Shown here one piece after another: positions 1-7,440 of a DNA stretch of 64,000 nucleotides. The notes beneath the pieces are model-generated. The model did no database searches and had not been told where the DNA came from. It saw only the letters and a program-made list of their open reading frames with translations. Made by a program: the position numbers and the translations under genes. Source of the DNA: DASUPK01 sp963763955 (lineage in GTDB: Bacteria; Actinomycetota; Thermoleophilia; Solirubrobacterales; 70-9); NCBI GenBank assembly GCA_963763955.1, contig CAVXQP010000005.1, positions 1 through 64,000 on the forward strand. The letters run 5' to 3'. The first letter of the stretch is position 1. Every line of letters starts with the position of its first letter.

Positions 1-162
1 CGGGACACCGCCTATGAAGGTGCGCCTCGATGCTATTTGACCCTGGACGTGGCATCAACTTGCGCGTGAACAGTCCAGTCGAGAACGGACTGCCCGCGGT
101 CGGGCTCAGCCGGCCTCTGATCTAATCGCCTGGCCACAGAGACCACCGACCAAGGGAGAAGC

Positions 163-966
163 ATGGGTGCTCAATGGAATGATGGGAGGCGCTTCGAGGG
201 AAGGGTGGCGGTGGTCACCGGCGGCGGAGGGACGCTTGGCGGGGCGGTTGCCAGAGGCTTCGGTTCGGAGGGCGCCTCGGTTGCGATCGGCTATCGCTCC
301 TCTCGCTCCCAGGCCGCGGAGGTCGTGGCGGAGCTGGAGGGCCGCGGCGGGCAGGCTCAGTCCGGTCACCTCGACGTCACGGATCAGGACTCGGTAGACG
401 CGTTCGTCGCCGACGTCGTGGAGCGCTACGGTCGTCTGGACGTCCTCGTCAACGCGGCCGGCCGCCTCGACGAGGCGGACACGGTGAGGTTCAGCGAGCT
501 GGACACAGCCGCGGCGAGCGCCCTCCTACAGGTTGATGTGATCGGAGCCATGCGGATGTGTCACGCGGTGAGGCCGATGATGCTCGAAGGTGGCGGCGGT
601 GCCATCGTCAACTTCTCGAGCACCTACGGGAACGGGATAGACCCCGACAACGCGATCAACTTCGTTCCCGTCACCTACTCCACCGCGAAGGGAGCGATCC
701 GCGGCCTCACCACCACACTGGCCCGGGACCTTGCCCCGGAAATCCGCGTCAATGCGCTTGCCCCCGGGCCAATATCAGGCGAATGGGAGACAGAGTGGGG
801 AGTCTCGCCCGAGCACATCGACGAGGCAATCGCCATGAACCCGCTGAAGCGTTTCGGCAAGCCGGAGGAGATCGCCGAGACCGTCCTGTTCCTGGCTTCG
901 GACGGGGCCGGGTATATCACCGGTCAGGTGATCCACGTGGATGGCGGCTGGGTGGTGGCCGGGTAG
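163..966 (+). CDS. SDR-family NAD(P)-dependent oxidoreductase
   Basis: A 267-residue classical short-chain dehydrogenase/reductase. The N-terminal nucleotide-binding turn reads TGGGGTLGG (about residues 19-27), the structural motif is NAAG (97-100), and the catalytic pair is Tyr172/Lys176 in YSTAK with a Ser at about 152. The C-terminus has the usual GYITGQ..HVDGGW cofactor-closing segment seen in FabG-like enzymes. The start is supported by AAGGGAGAAG just upstream. It is probably a cytosolic carbonyl or hydroxyl oxidoreductase. The substrate cannot be read from the sequence, and no pathway genes lie next to it. The 162 bases before it show nothing recognisable beyond this ribosome binding site. 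Confidence 0.9.
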   Translation: MGAQWNDGRRFEGRVAVVTGGGGTLGGAVARGFGSEGASVAIGYRSSRSQAAEVVAELEGRGGQAQSGHLDVTDQDSVDAFVADVVERYGRLDVLVNAAGRLDEADTVRFSELDTAAASALLQVDVIGAMRMCHAVRPMMLEGGGGAIVNFSSTYGNGIDPDNAINFVPVTYSTAKGAIRGLTTTLARDLAPEIRVNALAPGPISGEWETEWGVSPEHIDEAIAMNPLKRFGKPEEIAETVLFLASDGAGYITGQVIHVDGGWVVAG

Positions 967-997
967 AGCGTGCGCTGCAGGCCAGACGGCGCGCCCG

Positions 998-1561
998 TTA
1001 CTCCGACAGCCCGGCGGCTTCGAGGGCCTCCTGCCGATCGGCGGTTATCGCGATGCGCCTGATCTTGTCGTCCTCGACGGTGACGACGGCGTAAGCGGTC
1101 AGGCTCAGCTGGAGGCCACTGCGGCGACCCCGCCCGACAGTGGCGGTGACGCACACGAACCGGCCTCGTCCTGCACGGATGAATTCCCGCGGCTCCAAGC
1201 GGAAGTCCCCGAAGGACTCCCAGAGATTCGTGGTCCATTGCAGGGCTCCAGGGTGCCCCTCATGCCAGGTCGCCCCTGGAATGCCGGGATAGTCTTGGAG
1301 TTCGACGTCCTCGTGCAGATACCGAAACGGCTTGGCCTCGAACGGGCCACCGAGATGACTTTTTCCGAGACTGTTGAAAGCGTCGCACAGGTCGCGGAAA
1401 ACCCGAAAATCCTCTTCCTCCAGCGCGTAGAGCTCGGCCACTTTCCGGCTGAGCTCAAGCGAGGCAAAAACGGTGGGTTCCTGGCGGACCCTCGGAATGC
1501 GGATGGCAGCTCGGCCGTTCTCCTGATTCTGCTCGAGTACCGACACCGCAACCTGGGACAT
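998..1561 (-). CDS. NTF2-like (SnoaL-type) fold protein
   Basis: A 187-residue protein that fits the SnoaL/NTF2 cone fold. It has an N-terminal helix pair, then the W-x-G-x2-G region (TWHEGHPGALQW), and ends in strands leading to EALEAAGLSE, a tail common in actinobacterial SnoaL-like proteins. I chose the ATG at 1561 rather than an in-frame ATG 17 codons upstream because GGAGGAGAG sits at the right distance before it. The function is unknown; the fold is used by isomerases, hydratases and ligand-binding proteins. A degraded copy of its C-terminal end lies about 160 bases upstream of its start, on the same strand. Confidence 0.65.
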   Translation of the reverse strand: MSQVAVSVLEQNQENGRAAIRIPRVRQEPTVFASLELSRKVAELYALEEEDFRVFRDLCDAFNSLGKSHLGGPFEAKPFRYLHEDVELQDYPGIPGATWHEGHPGALQWTTNLWESFGDFRLEPREFIRAGRGRFVCVTATVGRGRRSGLQLSLTAYAVVTVEDDKIRRIAITADRQEALEAAGLSE

Positions 1562-1721
1562 GGTCCTCTCCTCCGCTCGACCCCTCCTCGGGGTTCGCTG
1601 GTCCTCTTCCATGCTCCCCCAGTGCCGTCGCCAAGTGTGTGACAGAGGGCACGATCTGAATGTGGCTTACGTCACGATCGCCTCGTTTGCGGAGACCGAA
1701 GGCAGCTCGCTGCTGCGAGAT

Positions 1722-1806
1722 CGCGTGCGCCGACAGCCCGGGGGCTTCGAGGGCCTTCGTCCTCTCCGTGTGATCCTGGATCCGGGCGACCTCGTCAGAC
1801 ACTTCA
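1722..1806 (-). pseudogene. Remnant of a second NTF2-like gene (C-terminal end)
   Basis: Read on the minus strand, this stretch encodes EVSDEVARIQDHTERTKALEAPGLS. That parallels the C-terminus of the intact neighbour at 998-1561 (...RIAITADRQEALEAAGLSE), and a near-identical nucleotide block covers the ALEA-GLS codons. The reading frame has no normal stop at the matching place and no upstream gene body before the PAP2 gene begins. I read it as the surviving tail of a duplicated, mostly deleted paralogue. The match is short, so confidence is low. Confidence 0.35.
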
Positions 1807-1890
1807 ACTACCTACGTGACGGGGGTGCCTAAGAGATTGATCAGGGTTGATCCACGGGCATTGCAGGAACGTTTAGGTCCGGCGCCTACG

Positions 1891-2757
1891 ATGCGCGGAA
1901 TGGGCACCTCTCGAGCCGCCCTTCGGGCCGCGGCGCTCTCTCTGGCGGGGCTGATTCTCACGGGCACCGTTGCCCTGGCGTTGCCCGCTGGGCGCGGGCT
2001 CGACGCGACCACGCTGCATGGCTTCATGGGTCTTGATCGACCGGTGGTGGATCCGGTGATCGTCCTGGTCACTCAGGTCGGCAACCCGGTCATCTACGCC
2101 TTCCTGGGTGCGCTGATCGCGCTCGCCGCGCACAGACGCCAACAGCCCCGTCTGGCGTTGGCAATCGTCGCGATTCTCTTCGCGAGCGTGGCGACTTCGG
2201 AGGTGCTGAAGGTGGTGCTCGCTGGATCCCGCCCGGGGGACTGGATTTCACCGAATTGGTCGATCGGCGGAGCCAGCTGGCCCAGCGGTCATGCAACTGC
2301 GGCTATGAGCCTCTCCATGTGCGCGATCATGGCCAGCCCGCCGGCTCGGCGCCAACTGATCGCCGCGGCCGGGGCGGCCTTGACGATTGCAGTCAGCTAC
2401 GCGTTGGTCATCGCCGGTGGGCACCTGCCGAGCGATGTGGTCGGGGCGTTCTTCGTGTCCGCGTTCTGGACGGCGCTGGCCCTTGCCGTGCTGAGGCGCC
2501 ATCAGGAAGGGTTGGCGCCGACCAGCTGGCGATCATTCTTGAGGAGCTCGCTGCCGCCCTATGTCGTCACCTGGGGACTCGGCGCCACCCTGGTTCTTGC
2601 CGTCGTCGTCGCACGCCCGGAAACGGTTGCCGGCTGGATACCTGGGCACGAGAGGTTCCTGGTCGGCGCGCTCTCGATCGCGTTGATCGCGCAGGCGGTC
2701 GTCATGGGGTTCGCGCGCCTGCTCGGCCCCGGAGCCGCGGACGCGAGACGCACCTAG
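1891..2757 (+). CDS. PAP2-family membrane phosphatase
   Basis: An integral membrane protein of about 288 residues with the three PAP2 phosphatase signatures in order: K-x6-R-P (KVVLAGSRP), P-S-G-H (SWPSGHATA) and a third block with H-x3-D (GGHLPSDVVGAF). About six hydrophobic segments surround them. Such enzymes remove phosphate from lipid phosphates such as phosphatidic acid or undecaprenyl pyrophosphate on the outer face of the membrane. The start is uncertain: an in-frame ATG at 1816 would add 25 uncharged-poor residues, whereas the ATG at 1891 directly precedes the first membrane segment. The gene converges on the tetR gene and overlaps its end by 4 bases. Confidence 0.8.
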   Translation: MRGMGTSRAALRAAALSLAGLILTGTVALALPAGRGLDATTLHGFMGLDRPVVDPVIVLVTQVGNPVIYAFLGALIALAAHRRQQPRLALAIVAILFASVATSEVLKVVLAGSRPGDWISPNWSIGGASWPSGHATAAMSLSMCAIMASPPARRQLIAAAGAALTIAVSYALVIAGGHLPSDVVGAFFVSAFWTALALAVLRRHQEGLAPTSWRSFLRSSLPPYVVTWGLGATLVLAVVVARPETVAGWIPGHERFLVGALSIALIAQAVVMGFARLLGPGAADARRT

Positions 2758-3435
2758 CCGGTCGCTGAGCCCGACGTACCAGTGACCGCCTGGCTGATCT
2801 GCAGCCCGAGCACCCCCGCCGTCGCCCGGGCGGCCAGCTCCGCGTCGTAAGGCACCTGCCCGGCGACGGCGATTACAGTGCCCTCGAGCGCTCCCATGAA
2901 GGCCTGTGCAACCGTTCCGGCGGGTGGTCCGGGCGGGATCGAGCCGTCTCGGCGCCCAGCAGTGACCAGTCGCGCGACGCGCTTGATCCCCGTCTCGTAG
3001 ATCCGCTGGATCTCTCGCCCGACGGGATGGTCATTGCCGCTGAACTCGACCCTGAGGGCCATCACCACCCGGGCGACGTCCCGCCGGCAGAAGACGGCGT
3101 GGCCGCGCGCCAGCGCCATCAACTCGGAGACTGGGTCCGGCTCCCGCTTGGCCGGCTCGCCGACCTCTGCCATCCAGTTCTCGTCGACCCAATCGATCAC
3201 CGCCAGGGCCAGGTCCGCCTTGTCCTTGAACTGGTGATAGAGCGCGCCGCGCGTGTAGCCCGCCTCGCGGGCCACCTCCTCGAGCCGGAGGTGTCCGTAG
3301 CCATAGCGGGAGAGACCGCGCGCCGCCGCCTCGAGAAGTGCGCTCCGCGAGCGTGCCCTCCGCTCCGCCTGGGTCTGGCGGCGACTGCGCGGTCGTTCCG
3401 CCGCCGCGCGCGGTCCTTTGTGAACTTACATACAT
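2754..3435 (-). CDS. TetR/AcrR-family repressor (frame break near the 5' end)
   Basis: A TetR-type regulator. The helix-turn-helix is clear: LEEVAREAGYTRGALYHQF preceded by ALLEAAARGLSRYGYGHLR, then an all-alpha ligand-binding domain to the C-terminus. The frame carrying the complete HTH has no ATG, GTG or TTG between its upstream stop and a GTG at 3275, which would cut the HTH in half. An ATG at 3435 lies one frame away. Removing one A from the AAA run at about 3415 would join them into a 226-residue protein starting MYVSSQ. I therefore annotate the whole span. It diverges from the DUF2867 gene across a palindrome that is probably its own operator. Confidence 0.75.
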
Positions 3436-3445
3436 GAATGTATGT
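3428..3445. promoter_or_regulatory. Palindromic operator, probable TetR site
   Basis: A perfect 8-base inverted repeat, ACATACAT-GA-ATGTATGT, lies between the divergent tetR and DUF2867 genes and overlaps the inferred tetR start codon. Its AT-rich composition stands out from its surroundings. Size and position fit a TetR-dimer operator that would repress both directions; this is inferred from the arrangement. Confidence 0.7.
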
Positions 3446-3461
3446 TATCGTCGATTCCGGA

Positions 3462-4079
3462 ATGAAGAGCTCTTCATTGAGGCTCCCTGACTCGGCACAC
3501 GCCTCCCGGCCGTGGCGCATCCACGAGCTGACGCGCGACTTCCGGGTCGAGGACGTCTGGGCACTGCCAGCGCGAGGCGACCGCGACGACTTCCCGCGGC
3601 TGGTGGAGCGATTCGCCTCGGGCGATCCGTCCCAAAGCCCCTCTCGCACATCCCGCACGCTCTTCGCGATTCGTTGGAAGCTGGGGAAGCTGCTGGGCTG
3701 GGATGACGGGGAGGCGGGCATCGGCTCCCGGGTCCCGACGCTCCGGGACCGGCTACCGGACGATCTCCGAGCCGCGGCTGCACCTCGGTTCGACTCGCTT
3801 CCCTTCAGCCCGCTCTACCTGGTCGACGACGAGTTTGCCGCCGAGATCGCCAACCGGACCATGCACGGGGTCATGCACCTCGGCTGGGTTCCGGACGGGA
3901 GCGGGGGCTACCGGGGACAGATGGCCGTCCTGGTGAAGCCGAACGGTCTGCTCGGCTCCGCCTACATGGCGGCGATCAGGCCGTTCCGTCACCTGGTCGT
4001 CTACCCGGCGATGATCCGACAGATCGCCCGTCAGTGGGCGGCGGACGCCCGGGCGCCGACCGGCGCCGTTATCCGATAG
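3462..4079 (+). CDS. DUF2867 family protein
   Basis: About 205 residues resembling DUF2867 proteins: an early RIHEL-x-DF-x-VEDVWALP block, a central LGWDD segment, and a C-terminal region with HLGWVPDG, LVKPNG and RHLVVYPAMIRQI. No signal peptide is evident. An ATG at 3438 is in frame but lies inside the palindromic operator, so the second ATG at 3462 is preferred; no strong ribosome binding site precedes it and it may be leaderless. It is divergent from tetR and probably its regulatory target. Biochemical function is unknown. DUF2867 domains often occur with or next to SDR-like proteins, and an SDR enzyme lies 2.5 kb away. Confidence 0.7.
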   Translation: MKSSSLRLPDSAHASRPWRIHELTRDFRVEDVWALPARGDRDDFPRLVERFASGDPSQSPSRTSRTLFAIRWKLGKLLGWDDGEAGIGSRVPTLRDRLPDDLRAAAAPRFDSLPFSPLYLVDDEFAAEIANRTMHGVMHLGWVPDGSGGYRGQMAVLVKPNGLLGSAYMAAIRPFRHLVVYPAMIRQIARQWAADARAPTGAVIR

Positions 4080-4225
4080 GCATTCCGGCCTTCTCATAGC
4101 ACGGGCCGAGGCCGACCGCTTTCCCTATCGCGCCTCGAGGATCGTCGACTCTGTTGCTGATCTGATCGACGACGTTGACTGACGCGCCCGCGGGCTGAGG
4201 ATTCACCGCGACCGCTGAGCAACGC

Positions 4226-5029
4226 TCAGGACGTGAGGGCGACAGCCGCCTCGGGCGTCGCCACCTGGAAGGTGAAGCTCTCCTCCAGGTAGAGATTGAC
4301 GGCCTCGGCGTCGTGGCTCTCGTACCCGATCGAGATGTCCTGGCCGCTGTCGTAGAGGAAGTCACCGCCCCGCATGCTCATCACGGCGCCCCCGTCGACC
4401 GCAGGCGCCCAGACGATCGGTCCGCCGAGGATCTCGCGCAGGTGCTCCAGCAGCGGATAGCCGCCGTGCTCGCTGGTTTCGAGCACGCGCGTGTGAGCGT
4501 CGGGACCGAGCGCCAGCCCGTAGGGGCCATCGACCCCTGCCTCACGTAGTGCGTCCACCGCCTTCGCCGCGTGGCGCGGGTAGAGCTCGCAGTCCTCGCC
4601 CAGGGCGATCCGCTCCTGTCCCGCCGATTCGATGATGCCCGCGATCCCAGCCTTTTTCCAGCCATGGAAGACGGCGGCGTTCTCGGCGCGGGCGATGCGC
4701 CCGGCCGCCTCATCGAGTGCCTTCAGGTCGACGTCCTCGGCACCACGCTCGGCGTCGTCCAGCTCCGAGCGAGCCACGGAGAACCGCGCGCGCAGCTCGA
4801 CCAGGGAGAGGACCCGCCGCTGCCTGGCGTCGACGCCCTTCTCCGGCACGCCGGAAAGCTCGTCCGTTCGACCGAGGTTGCTCGCGGAGTGCTCCCAGCC
4901 GTGTGGGCCGGCGAAGTCGACGAGCTTCCTGGCGGCGAGGGCGGGCGCCAAGCGCCCGCGCGCCTCGGAGTCGAGGAGCTTCCAGCCCGCCTCGGTGATC
5001 GGGGCGTGCTCGCGGAGCAGGTGGCTCAT
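4226..5029 (-). CDS. Family 1 encapsulin shell protein
   Basis: A 267-residue shell protein of the encapsulin (linocin M18, HK97-fold) family, close to the family's usual length. Recognisable segments are the N-terminal LLREHAPIT-x-AGWKLLDSEA, the central ENAAVFHGW region, LGPDAHTRVLE and the C-terminal YLEESFTFQV. Copies self-assemble into an icosahedral protein compartment in the cytosol. Its ATG overlaps the stop of the ferritin-like cargo gene (ATGA at 5026-5029), so the two are translated together from one minus-strand operon. The 146 bases between this gene and DUF2867 show no clear gene. Confidence 0.95.
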   Translation of the reverse strand: MSHLLREHAPITEAGWKLLDSEARGRLAPALAARKLVDFAGPHGWEHSASNLGRTDELSGVPEKGVDARQRRVLSLVELRARFSVARSELDDAERGAEDVDLKALDEAAGRIARAENAAVFHGWKKAGIAGIIESAGQERIALGEDCELYPRHAAKAVDALREAGVDGPYGLALGPDAHTRVLETSEHGGYPLLEHLREILGGPIVWAPAVDGGAVMSMRGGDFLYDSGQDISIGYESHDAEAVNLYLEESFTFQVATPEAAVALTS

Positions 5030-5418
5030 CCGTCGCTCCCGCGCAAGCTGCCGAGTCCGAGGGACTCACCGCCCGCCAGCGGCGCACCGCGATCGGCCTC
5101 GCCCTCGGTCGCCTCCTCCTCGGACTCCTCACCGTGCTCGACGATGTCCCCCTCCTGAAAGAGGATTCCCTCCGCGATCTCGCGCCAGAGAGGGGTGCGA
5201 CGGAGCAGGAACTCCAGGTCCATGCTGAAGTGCTTGAACTCCTCGCCCTGCGCGTCGTGCATGATCGCCCGGGCCTCACGGTCGGGCTCGACGGCCATGC
5301 GCTGCTCGTACCAGCCGATCGCCTCGGCCTCCTCGGTCAGCGAGGCGCAGAGGCGGGCGAAGGTGCGGGTCTCCGCGGGGAGCTCAGCGGCGGGCTCGTG
5401 GTACTGGTCGAATCCCAC
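5026..5418 (-). CDS. Encapsulated ferritin-like protein (encapsulin cargo)
   Basis: A 130-residue two-helix ferritin-like protein of the EncFtn type. Metal-site residues are visible as E32-x3-W36-Y37-E38 and E60-x2-H63. An acidic linker (residues about 93-110) leads to a C-terminal tail, SLGLGSLRGS, matching the cargo-loading peptide that binds the encapsulin inner wall. It should oxidise Fe(II) and deliver iron for storage inside the shell encoded just downstream. The stop overlaps the encapsulin start by 4 bases. The metal and ferroxidase roles follow from the EncFtn family. Confidence 0.93.
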   Translation of the reverse strand: MGFDQYHEPAAELPAETRTFARLCASLTEEAEAIGWYEQRMAVEPDREARAIMHDAQGEEFKHFSMDLEFLLRRTPLWREIAEGILFQEGDIVEHGEESEEEATEGEADRGAPLAGGESLGLGSLRGSDG

Positions 5419-5489
5419 GCCGACATCCTCTCAGGCTTCGCCGTTTGCGTGCACCTGAAGGGCCGTCGTGTCGTCCTCGAATGGCTTCA

Positions 5490-6206
5490 TCAGCCGGTCG
5501 GGCCGAAGCGCTCGGTGCGGATCCGCTGCGGCTCATAGCCCAGTCCGAGCAGCATCTCCGAGGCGGCCTCGACGAACCCGTTCGATCCGCAGACGAAGGC
5601 GATTCCGTCGTCGTCGATGCCCGCACCGGCAATCAGCTCCGGATCGATTCGCCCGCGGTGCCCGCTCCAGTCCGCCGGCGGCTCGCGCGTGAAGGTGAGC
5701 ACCGCGTCGCCCCCGAGCTCATCGGCATAGATCACGTCGTCGGCCTGGCGGACCGAGTAGACGAGCCGCATCGGCAGGTCCGGCATCGTCCGTCGGCGAT
5801 GGCGCAGAATCGCCATCAATGGAACGACCCCCGAGCCGCCACCGACGAGCAGGACGGGCTTCTCCCCGCGCCAGACGAAGTAGGAGGTGAACGGCCCGCG
5901 GACCTCCACCTGGTCGCCCTCGACCACCACATCGTGGAAGTAGGGGGAGACCTCGCCGTCCTCCAAACGATCGATCGTCAACTCGATCTCGCCCTCGTCA
6001 AGGGGGGAGGAGGCGATCGAGTATGAGCGCTGGGCCCGGTAGCCGTCCGGGGCGGTGAGGCGGACGTCGTAGTGCTGACCGGGGAGGTGCGGCACCCACA
6101 TCGGCAGCTCGATCCGGAACGACTTGACATGCGGGGTCTCGGTCTTGATGGACGTGACGGTGCCGACCTGCCAGCGGCCGGGGGCTCGCTGCTCCACGGG
6201 CGTCAC
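5490..6206 (-). CDS. FAD/NAD(P)-binding ferredoxin-reductase-like oxidoreductase
   Basis: A 238-residue ferredoxin-NADP reductase-type flavoprotein. The FAD domain has RSYSIASSP (RxYS-type) at about residues 80-88. The pyridine-nucleotide domain has the GGGSGVVPL phosphate loop and a C-terminal VCGSNGFVEA block. It lacks a [2Fe-2S] domain at either end. The gene lies 12 bases downstream of a molybdopterin oxidoreductase gene on the same strand, so it probably supplies or accepts electrons for that enzyme; this pairing is inferred from context. Confidence 0.88.
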   Translation of the reverse strand: MTPVEQRAPGRWQVGTVTSIKTETPHVKSFRIELPMWVPHLPGQHYDVRLTAPDGYRAQRSYSIASSPLDEGEIELTIDRLEDGEVSPYFHDVVVEGDQVEVRGPFTSYFVWRGEKPVLLVGGGSGVVPLMAILRHRRRTMPDLPMRLVYSVRQADDVIYADELGGDAVLTFTREPPADWSGHRGRIDPELIAGAGIDDDGIAFVCGSNGFVEAASEMLLGLGYEPQRIRTERFGPTG

Positions 6207-6218
6207 CGGCGATTCGGA

Positions 6219-6908
6219 TCAGTCGGTCCAATAGCGCTGCTCCTTCCAGGGGTCGCCGTGGTTGTGGTAGCCGTTGGACTCCCAGAAGCCCGGCTCATCG
6301 TGATCCATCACGCGCATACCCTGGACCCACTTGGCGCTCTTCCAGAAATAGAGGCCGGGGACCAGCATCCGCGCCGGGCCACCGTGCTGGCGGGGGAGCG
6401 GCTCCCCCTCGTGCTCGGTCACGACCCACGCCTTCCCGCCGGTGATGTCCTCGATCGTGAGGTTGGTCGTGTAGCCGCCGTAGGAATAGAACATCGCGAA
6501 GGCGTCGAGCGGCTCGACCTCCTCCAGCAGGACGTCCATGGAGACCCCCCCGAAGGTGGTACCGAGCTTGGACCACTTGGTGACGCAGTGGATGTCGCAG
6601 GGGATCTGCTCGAAGGGCAGCTTGTGGAACTCCTCCCAGGTCCACTCGTGCGCCTGGCCGACCATGCCGTCGATCCTGAAGCTCCATTCGTCGGTCGAGA
6701 TGTCGGGCGTCGGCCCGGCGGTCAGGACTGGAAAGCCGGTCTCCGAGTACTGACCCGGTGGGAGCCGATCGGCGAGCTCCTCGGGAGTGCGGCGCCGGCC
6801 GCGGAATCCCCTGGAGATGAACCCGTTCAAGGGTCGTAGCTTACGCACGGCACGCTCGGCGATCAAAGACTCTGAGCGACCTCTCCGCCTCCGTATTGTC
6901 TGAGTCAT
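6219..6908 (-). CDS. Sulfite-oxidase-type molybdopterin-dependent oxidoreductase
   Basis: A 229-residue oxidoreductase of the sulfite oxidase/MsrP fold without a cytochrome or dimerisation domain. The probable molybdenum-ligating cysteine is in CDIHCVTKWSKLGTTFGGV (about residues 104-122), and GGPARMLVPGLYFWKSAKWV matches the conserved C-terminal cofactor-binding block. No twin-arginine signal peptide is visible, although the N-terminus is arginine-rich (RRRRGR), so it is probably cytosolic or has an atypical signal. It forms a two-gene unit with the flavin reductase downstream. Its start overlaps that of the divergent DsbA-like gene by two bases. The substrate is unknown; the sulfoxide reductase MsrP is the nearest characterised relative I can name. 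Confidence 0.85.
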   Translation of the reverse strand: MTQTIRRRRGRSESLIAERAVRKLRPLNGFISRGFRGRRRTPEELADRLPPGQYSETGFPVLTAGPTPDISTDEWSFRIDGMVGQAHEWTWEEFHKLPFEQIPCDIHCVTKWSKLGTTFGGVSMDVLLEEVEPLDAFAMFYSYGGYTTNLTIEDITGGKAWVVTEHEGEPLPRQHGGPARMLVPGLYFWKSAKWVQGMRVMDHDEPGFWESNGYHNHGDPWKEQRYWTD

Positions 6909-7440
6909 GCCTTCCGCGACCTCCAGCCAGCTGCCGCCGGTCGATGAGCGCGATCACAAGCTCGGGGCCGACCGGCCCAAGATGACCCTGGTCGAGTACG
7001 GCGACTTCGGCTGCCCCTATTGCTTCGCCGCGAAGCGCCCGCTCGAATCGCTGCTCGATCGCTACGACGAGCTGAGGCTTGTCTGGCGCCATTTCCCCGA
7101 TCCCGAGCTTCATCCGGGAGTCGATCTCGCCGCGGAGCTCTCCGAGCTCGCCGCGACGGAGGGGAAGTTCTGGCAGGCGCACTCCCTGCTCCTGGCCGGC
7201 CGGGAGAGCATCTCCATCGAGGACCTGTTCTCCGTGGCGCGGCGCCTCGAGCTCGGCCAGGAGGAGGCGGAGAAGGCTCTGGCTGATCACCTATTCCGGA
7301 AGAGGGTGGAGGAGGATGTCGAGGGTGGCAAGAGGGCCGGCGTCCACGGCACACCGACGTTCTTCGTTGACGGCGTCCGCCTCGAGGGGCATTGGCGCCA
7401 ACTCGCCCAGATCGTTCCCGGGGTCCTGAGCGATGACTGA
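6907..7440 (+). CDS. DsbA-like thioredoxin-fold protein
   Basis: A 177-residue thioredoxin-fold protein of the DsbA class. The redox motif CPYC lies at residues 36-39, a helical insertion follows, and the cis-proline loop is HGTPTFFVDG near residue 147. There is no signal peptide, so it likely acts in the cytosol, like FrnE-type or 2-hydroxychromene-isomerase-like relatives. Its stop codon lies inside the start of the next gene (8-base overlap), tying it to the thioredoxin-reductase-like fusion, which may reduce it. The start overlaps a divergent gene, so the promoters must lie within the flanking coding sequences. Confidence 0.85.
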   Translation: MPSATSSQLPPVDERDHKLGADRPKMTLVEYGDFGCPYCFAAKRPLESLLDRYDELRLVWRHFPDPELHPGVDLAAELSELAATEGKFWQAHSLLLAGRESISIEDLFSVARRLELGQEEAEKALADHLFRKRVEEDVEGGKRAGVHGTPTFFVDGVRLEGHWRQLAQIVPGVLSDD

